From an uncultured bacterium (lineage in GTDB: Bacteria > Cyanobacteriota > Vampirovibrionia > Gastranaerophilales > Gastranaerophilaceae): DNA of 52,169 nt. Below, piece after piece: positions 24,051-33,443 of this stretch. Under the pieces are notes generated by a model that ran no database searches, was not told the DNA's origin, and saw nothing but the letters and a program-made list of their open reading frames with translations. Position 1 is the stretch's first letter. Each line of letters opens with the position of its first letter. The stretch spans positions 1 through 52,169 of the forward strand of contig CASDWH010000011.1 of assembly GCA_949284715.1 (NCBI GenBank), written 5' to 3'. A program made the position numbers and the translations under genes.

Positions 24051-25324
24051 CGGGTATGTATTTCAATAAGCGGTGTTATTATATCGCCAGGCGTCAGTCC
24101 CTGCTTAACCAGCTCTTTTATCGGAAGCAGATATTCATCTTCGTGATCAAATTGCTCTTTTAATGAATAATAGGCGATTTCTATGAGTTCTTTTGCAATA
24201 TCCTTTACTTTGTAATGCCCTAATCTTGTCTTAAGTCCTTCTCTGGGAACTCTGTATCTGAATTCACTGATTTCATCATACCCGAAACGCTCTAATAATT
24301 CTTCAGCGCTTTCCAGTGCGCTTATATCGTACATTATTCCCTTATATAATGCGAGTGTTGAATAAATATATTCCTCCGGTACGCTGTCGTGATTCCGTAT
24401 TTCTATGAATGAATTTAATCTGACATCAGGAAATGCCAGATTGGCATGGAGCTTGAAATCATCTATTGTCGCACAAAAACCTTCATATCCGTTTTCCATA
24501 TATTCGCGGAAATTTATTTTGCCGTTTATTTCTATAATATCATCTCCGCGTTGTATGAATATCATTGGTATTTCCAATAAAAGGTTTATGTAAGAAGTAA
24601 ATATATTTTCATCTCTGAAGTTTGTTCCCAGACCGCAGCGCTCATTATCTGTATTTAGCCATGCTAAAGCTCTAAAACTTTGATATCCGGTATCTACTCC
24701 GCCGCGGATTTTTGAGTTTGCAAGAGCAGCAGTTATAAATGGTGACATTTTATTTGCAAGATTAAATTTCCTTGCGGCATCTTCTTCGCTCTTATAATCA
24801 ATGCAAACCTGAATGCCTGCTGTTTCTCTCATCATTACGTCTGACAAAATACCGCCGAGATAATTTGCCATTACTTTATACCTTCTTTTGGGGTTTAGCT
24901 GTATATAACGGTAGGTAGAAACGGGGGTGACACCGTAGTTTAATAATTCAATTTCATATTGTTTGAGCAGCGGTTTAAGTTCTTTATTAATTCTGGTTAT
25001 TTCCGCTTTGATTTCTTTTATATATTTCTTCGGTTCAAGGCTTATTTCAAATTGGCAGCCGGGTTCTATAGTTATCGTATTATGAAGCTTTTTAAGCCCG
25101 ATTATATTAAGTCCGTCAAGAATATAATCCCAGTTATCAACTCTTGCAAAGTCCGCTAAAAGTTCACAAATCCCCCATTCACCTAAATATGATACACTTT
25201 TGTAAGTCTTAACAGATACAGGAATTCGTTCGTATTCCAGACCTAATTTTGTATCTGTTTTGCAGCCCATCTTGAATAGTTCTAAAATATCTTCTGTTCT
25301 TAGTTTTTCTTTACAATAATTCAC
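24047..25324 (-). CDS. gshA: Glutamate-cysteine ligase, GCS2 (plant/cyanobacterial) type
   Basis: 425 residues, GTG start preceded by AAAAGGAG at good distance. The family joins glutamate and cysteine in glutathione (GshA) or ergothioneine (EgtA) synthesis. Recognisable blocks: KLGLEYERIPV near residue 27, TIEPGCQFEIS at about 86-96, MRETAGIQVCIDY at about 163-175 and FIEIRNHDSVPEEY, which carries the conserved Arg. No glutathione synthetase is in the window. The family is confident, the exact product less so. Interesting in an organism otherwise carrying anaerobe-type oxidative defence. Confidence 0.82.
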   Translation of the reverse strand: MNYCKEKLRTEDILELFKMGCKTDTKLGLEYERIPVSVKTYKSVSYLGEWGICELLADFARVDNWDYILDGLNIIGLKKLHNTITIEPGCQFEISLEPKKYIKEIKAEITRINKELKPLLKQYEIELLNYGVTPVSTYRYIQLNPKRRYKVMANYLGGILSDVMMRETAGIQVCIDYKSEEDAARKFNLANKMSPFITAALANSKIRGGVDTGYQSFRALAWLNTDNERCGLGTNFRDENIFTSYINLLLEIPMIFIQRGDDIIEINGKINFREYMENGYEGFCATIDDFKLHANLAFPDVRLNSFIEIRNHDSVPEEYIYSTLALYKGIMYDISALESAEELLERFGYDEISEFRYRVPREGLKTRLGHYKVKDIAKELIEIAYYSLKEQFDHEDEYLLPIKELVKQGLTPGDIITPLIEIHTR

Positions 25325-25410
25325 AATGTACTCCTTTTATTATTTTAACATTAATAAAATAACAAATAATAAACTAAAAACATTTACCTGTTTGTATTAT
25401 TATAAATAGT

Positions 25411-26268
25411 ATGAGTGATTACTTGCAAAGAGCAAAAGCTTTTAGAACAAAAAAAAGACTCGGGCAGAATTTCTTAATTAATCCTGATATTGTTGATGCA
25501 ATTATTGAATTTGCTAATCTTCAAGAGGATGATATTGTCCTTGAAATAGGCCCCGGTATCGGTTTTGTGACAGAACAGCTAGTACATATAGTAAAAAAAG
25601 TTATTGCTGTTGAACTGGATGAGGATGCCATTGGCGTATTAGAAAAATTAAATGCTGATAATTTAGAGATTATACATCAGGATATACTTAAGACAGATAT
25701 TTCGGCTTTATGCGGCTGTACCGGTAAAACAGTCAAAGTGGTTGCAAATATTCCTTATTATATTACATCGCCGATTATAGCCCATCTTCTTGGTGAAATA
25801 GATGACCTTGATAATCAAAACAGAAAGTCTATTGATAGTGTTATATTAATGGTGCAGGAAGAAGTAGCGCGCCGCATGACCGCTAAGGCCGGAGCTGAAA
25901 ATAAAGCTTACGGCTTGCTTTCAATTCTCTCTCAGTTCTGGGCTGATTGTACTCTTGTTAAGCTGGTCGGGCGCCGTTCGTTCTATCCTTCTCCTAAAGT
26001 GAATTCTGCGCTGGTAAAACTTGATATAAGAGAAAAACCGCTTATTGAATTAAGTGATTATAAATATTTTAGACGTGTGGTTAAATCTGCTTTTTCACAA
26101 AGAAGGAAAACATTAAAGAACTGTCTGCTTCAAAATGGTTTTACAAAAGCCGCTATTGAAAATGCTTTTCAAAAAATCGGACTTAAAGAGGATATAAGAG
26201 GTGAAAAGCTTTCTATCGAACAATTTGGTGAACTTTCAGAGGAACTGTTAAATGCATGTAAGAGTTAA
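25411..26268 (+). CDS. rsmA: 16S rRNA dimethyladenosine transferase RsmA (KsgA)
   Basis: 285 residues. Dimethylates two adjacent adenosines near the 3' end of 16S rRNA. N-terminal RLGQNFLINPDIVDAI, SAM site VLEIGPGIGFVTEQL, catalytic NIPYYITSPI and the basic C-terminal FSQRRKTLKNCL are all present. TATAAA/TATTAT boxes lie within ten bases of the ATG and there is no Shine-Dalgarno, so a very short leader is likely. Overlaps ispE by 17 bases, a pairing common in bacteria. Confidence 0.97.
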   Translation: MSDYLQRAKAFRTKKRLGQNFLINPDIVDAIIEFANLQEDDIVLEIGPGIGFVTEQLVHIVKKVIAVELDEDAIGVLEKLNADNLEIIHQDILKTDISALCGCTGKTVKVVANIPYYITSPIIAHLLGEIDDLDNQNRKSIDSVILMVQEEVARRMTAKAGAENKAYGLLSILSQFWADCTLVKLVGRRSFYPSPKVNSALVKLDIREKPLIELSDYKYFRRVVKSAFSQRRKTLKNCLLQNGFTKAAIENAFQKIGLKEDIRGEKLSIEQFGELSEELLNACKS

Positions 26269-27109
26269 AACACCGGCAAAAATCAATTTAGGCCTTGAAG
26301 TTCTCGGGGTAAGAAATGATGGGTTTCACAATATTGCAAGTGTTATGCAGACAATATCTCTGTATGATTATTTAGATATAAGTGTTAGTTTTTCTGAAGA
26401 TTTTAAAATCCAGCTTGACGGGAATTGTAAAGATATACCGTATAATGAAAAAAATATAGTTTATAAAGCAATAGAATTATTTGCCTCGTCTGTACCGTGT
26501 TTAGAACCTTTTAGTGTAAATGTTTTTATTGAAAAAAATATACCTGTCCAAGCGGGGCTTGGCGGAGGCAGTGCTAATGCGGCAGGTGTTATCTGGGGGC
26601 TTAATAAACTCCTTAAAACCAATTTACCGATAGAAAAAATTGACGAACTTTGTGCGCAGCTCGGTTCTGATGTTAACGTTTGTTATCATGGAGGAACCTG
26701 TTATGCTGAATCAAGGGGGGAAAAAGTAACCAAAATTAAATCTTCTTTAATATCAGGAGTAAGCATTATTAAGCCGTGTAATTTGGGAATTACGGCAAAA
26801 GACGGTTACAGGATGTATGACACGCTTAATTTTTCTGAAAAAATACCTTCACGGATAAATGAACTAAAATCTGCAATAACTTTAGGCGATGATTTAACGC
26901 AATTTTTGTATAATGATTTAGAGATAGTACCGGTTCAAAAATATGAGATTTTACGAAGAATAAAAGACGTTTACCCTCACTCGCTTATGACCGGTTCAGG
27001 CTCCGCTTTTTTTGTGTTAGACTCTAATCCTGATATCAAACTGCCTGATAAGCAGTATTTGATTATAACCGGACTTGAATTTACCGGCACAGGTGTTTGT
27101 GAAGCCTGA
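26252..27109 (+). CDS. ispE: 4-diphosphocytidyl-2-C-methyl-D-erythritol kinase IspE
   Basis: 285 residues. GHMP kinase of the MEP isoprenoid pathway. Motif 1 VKTPAKINLGLEVLG with GFHNIASVMQTI, ATP loop PVQAGLGGGSANAAGVIW, and motif 3 SLMTGSGSAFFVL are intact. A ribosome site GAGGA lies inside the end of rsmA, so the two are translationally coupled. Stops just before the convergent Maf gene. Confidence 0.97.
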   Translation: MHVRVKTPAKINLGLEVLGVRNDGFHNIASVMQTISLYDYLDISVSFSEDFKIQLDGNCKDIPYNEKNIVYKAIELFASSVPCLEPFSVNVFIEKNIPVQAGLGGGSANAAGVIWGLNKLLKTNLPIEKIDELCAQLGSDVNVCYHGGTCYAESRGEKVTKIKSSLISGVSIIKPCNLGITAKDGYRMYDTLNFSEKIPSRINELKSAITLGDDLTQFLYNDLEIVPVQKYEILRRIKDVYPHSLMTGSGSAFFVLDSNPDIKLPDKQYLIITGLEFTGTGVCEA

Positions 27110-27111
27110 TA

Positions 27112-28788
27112 TTATGTTGTTACAAGTTGTTTATCAATGAGTTTTTTTAATTCATCTATAGAATTTAATATTGTTGTAACAAAAGTTTTTAGCTGTTCCT
27201 GTGTAAATTCGCCCTGCACAAGCTCCAATAAATCGAATCTTGTATACTCTGAAAGGAGAGCTGACTTTTTCATTGCGTAAATTTTGGAAAAGTTTATTTC
27301 TGTACCTGAGAATAATACTTTTAACTCATCGAGGGCTTTAATTTCTTCATTTAGCTCTCCAGTTAAATCAATTGTCTTAAAATTGGAGTGATTAATAATT
27401 TCGTCAATATTACAGATTTCATCAGGAATAATTCTTTGGAAAACAGTGTAAGTCATTCCTCTGATGTAGGCGCCAAAATCAGTGATATTATAAATTTCAG
27501 TATCTGCTGAAATTAAGCGGAGATTGTTTTCGCACTGCGGAATAAAATTAGCGTAGTCAACACGTGTTCTAATCATATCACCTGTGATGGATTTTACTAA
27601 TGTTGTATCAATATTATAATTATTTATTTGAGCTTTATTCTCTTTTAGAATGAGAGAAGTGTTATCACAATAAGCAATGTTATCTTTAAAGGCCAAATCA
27701 AAACCGCAGACTGCAATTTTCTTAAATCCGAGCTGAGAAGCGCACATTAAAGCGTTAATTGTAGAAGTCCCTACTGCTGGATAAGTCTTTAAGAGATCTT
27801 TATTTGCCAGCTTATTGATAAAATCCGTATTATTCGCAAAATAGAAAAATACATCTTTCCATTTTTTTGAAGAGATTATACTATCAGATTTAATATCGGC
27901 GATAATTTTTGTATTGGATATAAAATCATTGTTCAGCGAGTTTAAATCTGCATGGTTAATAGCATCGGAGAATATTGCAAAATCCGGAATTATACCATTT
28001 TCTTGCAGTGTTGTTAATGTTTTAGATATTGCAAAGATTGTAAACTTATTTCGGTTGGCTTTAATTTGATTAATATTATCAAGCAATGAAGGCCCTGCTG
28101 CCAGCACCAGAGCGGTACCGCAGGTTACGCTGTTGTCAAGTGTATATAAAGGGCGGATTTTTTTATAATTGTTAATATTATTTATAATATTTTTAGACCA
28201 TGCTTTAGAGATAATCTTAATAGTATTAATATCTGACACTTTAGACTTGCAGGTATTAAACAGCATGTTGGATAATAGGATAAGTTCTTTGGGTTTAATA
28301 AGTCCGTAATTTTTAAGGTAAAGGATATCAATTTTGTCATGAGAAAGGTAATGTTCTGCAATTTTAGAACAGCATTCTTCACATACATTAGAAATATATA
28401 CTCTCGGGTCTGAAAGAATATGTGAGAGGTCTACATTCTCCATGACAAACCTCAGAACTTGCAAATCAGGTTCATAGACAACAATTCTAGAGTTATATCT
28501 TGTATATACTTCATCAAGAATATACCCCAGCCCAAGACCGTATATTACGATAAAATCGGTTTTTTGCGGCTCGGTTGTAATAGTGTTTTTGCAAGTGTCA
28601 ATTACACTCTGAACGGGGTTTTCGATATCATCGTACGGAAAATTTTTTTTAGCAAGAGCATAATCGCCGGATTTTGCAATAAAACAGTTGAAATCTTTCG
28701 ATGCCTCATCAAAACTAATTTTTTCAAGTCTTTGCTTCAGGTTGCTGTTGCTAAGTGCAGCCATATTCACGTTAAATGCGCTAATCAA
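27112..28788 (-). CDS. Motility accessory factor (Maf)/DUF115 family protein
   Basis: 558 residues with a TTG start preceded by GAGGG; an ATG eight codons in is the alternative. The central domain matches the MAF_flag10/DUF115 fold, related to MptE: VIYGLGLGYILDEVY, ALVLAAGPSLLDNINQI, PDFAIFSDAINHADLN, and YPAVGTSTINALMCASQLGFKKIAVCGFDLAF. In Campylobacter, Aeromonas and clostridia these proteins transfer nonulosonic sugars onto flagellin in the cytoplasm. That fits fliD in this window. No sugar-synthesis genes are next to it. Confidence 0.82.
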   Translation of the reverse strand: MISAFNVNMAALSNSNLKQRLEKISFDEASKDFNCFIAKSGDYALAKKNFPYDDIENPVQSVIDTCKNTITTEPQKTDFIVIYGLGLGYILDEVYTRYNSRIVVYEPDLQVLRFVMENVDLSHILSDPRVYISNVCEECCSKIAEHYLSHDKIDILYLKNYGLIKPKELILLSNMLFNTCKSKVSDINTIKIISKAWSKNIINNINNYKKIRPLYTLDNSVTCGTALVLAAGPSLLDNINQIKANRNKFTIFAISKTLTTLQENGIIPDFAIFSDAINHADLNSLNNDFISNTKIIADIKSDSIISSKKWKDVFFYFANNTDFINKLANKDLLKTYPAVGTSTINALMCASQLGFKKIAVCGFDLAFKDNIAYCDNTSLILKENKAQINNYNIDTTLVKSITGDMIRTRVDYANFIPQCENNLRLISADTEIYNITDFGAYIRGMTYTVFQRIIPDEICNIDEIINHSNFKTIDLTGELNEEIKALDELKVLFSGTEINFSKIYAMKKSALLSEYTRFDLLELVQGEFTQEQLKTFVTTILNSIDELKKLIDKQLVTT

Positions 28789-28842
28789 TCTTTTTTACCC
28801 TCTAATCTTATTAACGGACAAGCAATAATTGCTATATAAATA

Positions 28843-29826
28843 TTATACCATAGAATATTCATCTTTCAAAATGTAATTTAATACGGATTCCACTTCTTTA
28901 ATACTCTCAGTGGTAACCAGTACGGAACGCAGCTTTGCGGCATTTTTAATTCCTGAAATATAATACGGGTAAAATTTTCTAAAGAACTTCATTCCTGTAT
29001 TTTCCCCTCTTAATTCAATTTCGGAGTACAAATGTTTTTTAAGAGCCGCAATTTTTTCTTCAATAGAAGGCGCGGGAAGCCGTTCTCCCGTTTTAAAGAA
29101 GTGTTCAATTCTTCCGATAAGAGTAATATCGCCGAGTGCGCCGCGCCCGACAGCTACGCCGGCAGCGTTTGAAATGTTTAAACATTCTCCGGCTTTTTCA
29201 ACTGTTGTAACATCTCCGTTAGCAAACACGGGAATATCAACGTTATTAACCAGATTCCTGATTTTTGACCAGTCAGCGGAGCCTCCGTACATCTGCGCTC
29301 TGGTTCTTGCGTGCAGGGTTATAAATTCTGCTCCGGCTTCTTGCATTTTTTGACCGAATTCAACATAATTCATACTGTCGGCCGTGTATCCCAGCCGGAA
29401 TTTTACACTAACAGGCCTGTTTACTGCTTCTTTAACTGCTTTTACAATATCCGCTGCCAGTTCAGGCGTTTTCATAAGAGCTGAACCGTCATTTCCTTTG
29501 ACTACTTTGTTAACGGGACAGCCCATGTTGATATCAATAATATCTGCCAATGGTTCAAGAATTTGAGCTGCCTTTGCCATTAAATCCGGTTTATGACCGC
29601 TAATCTGGTAGGCAATAGGTGACTGCTTATCTGAACGTTTAATAATAACGGGGTCATTAACCTGATTTAAAGCTTCAGAGCTTATCATCTCTGTTGTAAT
29701 TAGCGCAGATGGTGCATTTTCTCTGACTAATTCACGCAGTACATAATCGGTAATACCGGCAAGCGGTGCCAGAGATACTTTTGCCTCTGTAATTTGTTTA
29801 ATAATACTACTTTTTATCAGGGGCAT
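28843..29826 (-). CDS. dusB: tRNA-dihydrouridine synthase (DusB type)
   Basis: 327 residues. FMN enzyme reducing uridines in the tRNA D-loop. Conserved blocks: SLAPLAGITDYVLREL, MISSEAL, IDINMGCPVNKVVKGNDGSALM with the catalytic Cys, VSVKFRLGY, ITLHARTRAQMYGGSADW, VFANGDVTT and AAGVAVGRGALGD. The start overlaps the end of the upstream TPR gene by 20 bases and lacks a ribosome site, so translation is probably coupled. Confidence 0.95.
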   Translation of the reverse strand: MPLIKSSIIKQITEAKVSLAPLAGITDYVLRELVRENAPSALITTEMISSEALNQVNDPVIIKRSDKQSPIAYQISGHKPDLMAKAAQILEPLADIIDINMGCPVNKVVKGNDGSALMKTPELAADIVKAVKEAVNRPVSVKFRLGYTADSMNYVEFGQKMQEAGAEFITLHARTRAQMYGGSADWSKIRNLVNNVDIPVFANGDVTTVEKAGECLNISNAAGVAVGRGALGDITLIGRIEHFFKTGERLPAPSIEEKIAALKKHLYSEIELRGENTGMKFFRKFYPYYISGIKNAAKLRSVLVTTESIKEVESVLNYILKDEYSMV

Positions 29827-31924
29827 AAGGTTTTAAGTCTTCCAGCCTTTTTTGCGCGTATTGTTTATACTCGTCATCATTTGTATATTTATTAAGAAAA
29901 TTGCTGTACGCATTGTACGCATCTATAAATTTTTGCAGCGCATCATAATCTACAGCCAGCAGATAATTAGCAATAACAATATCCGGACTTAGCTGTATTA
30001 CCTTTTTATAGTCTTCAATTGCTTTAGCCTTTTCTCCTTTTGCATCATACACCATACCTCTGTAGTAAAGTGCGTATGCGTTATTTGAATCGGTTTTAAG
30101 AACCTGTTCTATTTTAGAGAGGCTGGTATCGTAATTTTGTGCTTCAAAATCGCTTATTGCGCTTTCTAAGGTATCAATGGAGGCTTTTTGACTGATAAAG
30201 GTAAGAAGTTCATTAGCCTGCGGAACCTGATTAGCAATTGGTTTTAAATATTGTTCGGCATTAGTGTAGTCACCTTTTTCAGTGTACATGGCGCCAATAT
30301 AATATTTAATTTCTTTATCATCGGGCGCAATTTTTTCGGCCTGCTTGTAATAGCTGATAGCGTTATCAAATTGCTTTAATCCCTGGTAGCATGCTGCGGC
30401 GCCGATAAGTGAATCTTTGGTTGCCGGTTTAACTGAAAGGTAATCTTTCAGCGCTTCGGTGTAGTTGCCGGAAGAATAACTTTTAGACGCATTTGTAATT
30501 TTAACGGAGGAATTGTCTGTTTGAATATTTGCAAGTGTTGATTTTATCTGCGCATTATTAGGAAATTTAGCGTTGGCAACATTCAAAACCTGAGCGGCTT
30601 TGTCATACTCTTGCTGCTGTCCGTAACAAATGGCTAGGTTTACGTATACTTCGGCATTTGAACCGTCAAATCTGATAACTTCACGGTAGTATTTTATAGC
30701 CTCGTCAATATTGTTTGCTTTGTGCATCTTTATAGCGTATTTGTATAAAGAGTTAACCATTTGCGGGTTTTTAGTTATACTTGATTTGAGATAAGCAAGA
30801 GTTTCTTCCGGTGACATGTTCTGTGCAACCATAGCATTAACTTTTGCTTTTGCAAGTGTATTAGCCGGATCCAGAGCCAGAACTTTTTTGTACGCATCAT
30901 AGGCCTGTTCTTTTTCTCCTGAAGCTTCAAGCGCCTGTGCTTTATAAAGATTTGCTTCAATATTATCCGGATAAAGAACTAGAATTGAATTATAAGACTG
31001 CAATGCTTTTACATAATCCTTTTGCTGTTGGAATAGAGTTCCTATATTAAGCCTTGTTTGAACATTTGACGGGTTAATTTGTTCTGCTTTTGCGTAATAC
31101 CTTAAGGCTGTTTCAAAATCGTTTTGTTTTTGTTTGATAGCGCCGAGATTAGCGTATAGTTCCGCATCATTGGGAGATTTTTGAATTTTTTTCATGTAAA
31201 TTCTCTCAAGCGCATAGAGAATTTCCGGGTCGCCATGACTTTGCGCCAATGCATAGTTATACTGAGTGACCGCGTCATCTTCTTTGTTCAGCCTATCTAG
31301 CGTGCGGGCGTATTTAAGCCTGACCGGCCCGTTATTTGGTTCACTATCGAGGGCTTTTGCATAATATGGAAGGGATGCTTCTTCGTTACCCATAAGCTTA
31401 AATAAATCAGCAAGTTGTATGTAGGAATCTGTTTGGAATTGCTGACTCAGAGCAGCCTGATTGAATTCATAGGCTGCTTCGGCAAATTTTCCCTGCTGCC
31501 TGAGTTGTAAAGCTTTCTGATACCTGTTAGCGGGAGAAGTGTTAAAATTTTGCATTTTAAGGCACTTGTTAAGGTTGTCTGCTGCCTGTGAAATAATTGC
31601 GGCAGAGTTTGATGGATTATTCCCGCCGGTTGTGTAGTATTGCAGATAGAATATTGCCGCTCTGAAATCGTTTGCCGCTGACTCCCAATCTTGTGCTGTA
31701 GTGGCGTAGTAGGCGCCTCTTGCGAGGTAGGCATTAACCAGTCCTATTCTTGCAGAGTTGTCCATAAAGTTAATTCTCAAGGCTTTTTTGAATTCTATAA
31801 TAGCTGTAGAATACTGATTTTGGAGCAGGCTCTCCTGTCCTTCTTCAAAATGTTCTCTAAAATCTGCGAAAACAGGTGTATAAATGGCTGCTGATAAAAT
31901 AATTGCAAGTAATATTCTTTTCAT
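29807..31924 (-). CDS. Exported TPR-repeat protein
   Basis: 705 residues with a signal peptide (MKRILLAIILSAAIYTPVFA). About fifteen tetratricopeptide repeats cover nearly the whole chain, e.g. AELYANLGAIKQKQNDFETA, EVYVNLAICYGQQQEYDKAA, AYALYYRGMVYDAKGEKAKA. TPR superhelices bind proteins or peptides, so a periplasmic scaffold in envelope assembly is likely. No enzymatic domain. TAAAAT ends seven bases before the ATG with no Shine-Dalgarno (leaderless layout). Cotranscribed with dus. Confidence 0.85.
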   Translation of the reverse strand: MKRILLAIILSAAIYTPVFADFREHFEEGQESLLQNQYSTAIIEFKKALRINFMDNSARIGLVNAYLARGAYYATTAQDWESAANDFRAAIFYLQYYTTGGNNPSNSAAIISQAADNLNKCLKMQNFNTSPANRYQKALQLRQQGKFAEAAYEFNQAALSQQFQTDSYIQLADLFKLMGNEEASLPYYAKALDSEPNNGPVRLKYARTLDRLNKEDDAVTQYNYALAQSHGDPEILYALERIYMKKIQKSPNDAELYANLGAIKQKQNDFETALRYYAKAEQINPSNVQTRLNIGTLFQQQKDYVKALQSYNSILVLYPDNIEANLYKAQALEASGEKEQAYDAYKKVLALDPANTLAKAKVNAMVAQNMSPEETLAYLKSSITKNPQMVNSLYKYAIKMHKANNIDEAIKYYREVIRFDGSNAEVYVNLAICYGQQQEYDKAAQVLNVANAKFPNNAQIKSTLANIQTDNSSVKITNASKSYSSGNYTEALKDYLSVKPATKDSLIGAAACYQGLKQFDNAISYYKQAEKIAPDDKEIKYYIGAMYTEKGDYTNAEQYLKPIANQVPQANELLTFISQKASIDTLESAISDFEAQNYDTSLSKIEQVLKTDSNNAYALYYRGMVYDAKGEKAKAIEDYKKVIQLSPDIVIANYLLAVDYDALQKFIDAYNAYSNFLNKYTNDDEYKQYAQKRLEDLKPYAPDKK

Positions 31925-32130
31925 ACTAATAATTTTACACTAAACAAAAAATAAAAATACATACAACTAAGTACTAATAAACCGGCTATTGAATGGAGCC
32001 CTGAGAGATAAACGGTTATTTGTCATTGATTTTTCAGGCTTTGTGAAAAATATTAAGTTTTGTATAGTGTCTAAATTACACTAATAACACTAAATTGGGA
32101 TTAACTGGAAAATAATATAAAACTAATCAC

Positions 32131-32159
32131 TTGACATAATAGTTCAGTTATGTAACAAT
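32131..32159 (+). promoter_or_regulatory. Promoter in a gene-free gap
   Basis: TTGACA (32131-32136) and AACAAT (32154-32159) with a 17-base spacer; TG one base ahead of the -10 makes it extended. There is no coding sequence before the terminator at 32272, so it probably drives a small RNA. Confidence 0.55.
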
Positions 32160-32163
32160 GTAA

Positions 32164-32299
32164 TTGTTGCAGATAAGTGTAAAACAAACACCAAATGCAG
32201 CAAAATAACCCCGAATATCATATAAACTCCTAAATAATAAACACTAAAGACCATTAGGATGCAGAAAACAATCCACTCATTAACTGGGTGGTTTTTTTT
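32164..32299 (+). ncRNA. Candidate small structured RNA
   Basis: Lies in the 390-base gap upstream of hemW, between a consensus promoter and a Rho-independent terminator. It begins with a stem TTGTTGCA / TGCAGCAA (32164-32171 with 32196-32203, one G-U), enclosing an inner GTGT / ACAC stem (32177-32180 with 32188-32191). The middle is A-rich and unstructured. The end is stem CCACTC / GGGTGG followed by eight T. Length is about 135 bases. No family recognised. It could instead be a 5' leader, but the terminator stands before the hemW start and hemW has its own -10 box beyond it. Confidence 0.5.
32272..32299 (+). terminator. Rho-independent terminator of the candidate small RNA
   Basis: Stem CCACTC / GGGTGG (one T-G pair), loop ATTAACT, then a run of eight T. 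It lies just upstream of the hemW promoter region. Confidence 0.7.
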
Positions 32300-32315
32300 A
32301 TTGTATTATTTTATT

Positions 32316-33404
32316 ATGGTAGAAAATTGCTATATCCATATTCCCTTTTGTAAATCAAAGTGTAAATACTGCTCGTTTGTATCATTCCCCTGTTTAGATA
32401 AAATGACAGGTTACGTATATTCTCTGTTAAAGGAAATAAACGAAAATTATAGAGGCGAAGAACTTTCAACGCTTTATATCGGCGGCGGAACCCCGTCGCT
32501 TGTTCCGCTTGAGTTGTTTTCAAAAATTGTGAATAAATTTGATTTTGCAAAAGATTATGAATGTACAATTGAAGTTAATCCAGATGATGTTACTGAGGAC
32601 TTTGCTGAAAAATTAAGTAATACAAAGGTTAACAGGGTAAGCATCGGGGTTCAATCCTTTAATGACGAAATTTTACAAGAAATAGGCAGAAGGCATAATG
32701 CTGAGGAGGCTAAAAGAGCTGCTGTGATACTTAACAAAGCAGGATTTAAAAATATAAATATTGATTTGATATATGGACTTCCGGGACAGGGAAAAAGCGA
32801 TGCTGATTTTATATCGGATTTAGCGGCCACAATAGGGCTTCCGGTTAAGCACATTTCATTATACGGGTTAAAAATTGAAGATGATTGTTATTATTCAAAG
32901 TATCCTCCCAAAAATCTTCCTGACAATGATATTCAGGCGGATATGTACCTTGCCGCATGTGAATATCTTGAAACAAACGGTTATAAACAGTATGAAATAA
33001 GTAATTTTGCAATCCCCGGATATGAATCACGGCATAACCTTAATTATTGGAATAACAACACTTATTACGGTTTTGGTGTCGCTTCGCACGGGTATGTTGA
33101 CGGGTTCAGGTACTATAATACCTCTGATATTGATATTTACATGCAAAATCCTGCACAAAGTGAATTTGCACATCATGTCACAGAAAAAGAAAAACTTGAA
33201 GAAGAAATTTTCTTAGGTTTGCGCAAATCCGAAGGTATTAATATTGATACGATTAATGGTAAATATAATATAGATTTTCTGTCAAAATACAAAAATATTC
33301 TGCAAAAATACACTCCTGAATTTTTGCTTTTAGATTCAGGAAACCTGCACTTTACAAGGAAAGGCTTTTTGCTTAGTACGCCAATCTTATCTGAATTTCT
33401 ATAA
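32316..33404 (+). CDS. hemW: HemW-type radical SAM protein
   Basis: 362 residues from MVENCYIHIPFC, the conserved N-terminus; the longer upstream reading would run through the terminator. The [4Fe-4S] ligands are Cys12, Cys16 and Cys19 (FCKSKCKYCSF), followed by LYIGGGTPSLVP, VNRVSIGVQSFNDEILQEIGR and NIDLIYGLPGQ. HemW is a haem chaperone, related to but distinct from coproporphyrinogen dehydrogenase HemN. A TATTAT box ends six bases before the ATG and there is no Shine-Dalgarno. Confidence 0.9.
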   Translation: MVENCYIHIPFCKSKCKYCSFVSFPCLDKMTGYVYSLLKEINENYRGEELSTLYIGGGTPSLVPLELFSKIVNKFDFAKDYECTIEVNPDDVTEDFAEKLSNTKVNRVSIGVQSFNDEILQEIGRRHNAEEAKRAAVILNKAGFKNINIDLIYGLPGQGKSDADFISDLAATIGLPVKHISLYGLKIEDDCYYSKYPPKNLPDNDIQADMYLAACEYLETNGYKQYEISNFAIPGYESRHNLNYWNNNTYYGFGVASHGYVDGFRYYNTSDIDIYMQNPAQSEFAHHVTEKEKLEEEIFLGLRKSEGINIDTINGKYNIDFLSKYKNILQKYTPEFLLLDSGNLHFTRKGFLLSTPILSEFL

Positions 33405-33408
33405 TTTA

Positions 33409-33417
33409 TGATATAAT
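33409..33417 (+). promoter_or_regulatory. Extended -10 promoter element
   Basis: TGATATAAT (TG at 33409-33410, TATAAT at 33412-33417). It begins after the hemW stop and would start transcription near 33424, giving a 20-base leader with GGAGGAG before the ATG at 33444. Confidence 0.5.
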
Positions 33418-33443
33418 TACTATAGATGATTGGAGGAGCAAAT

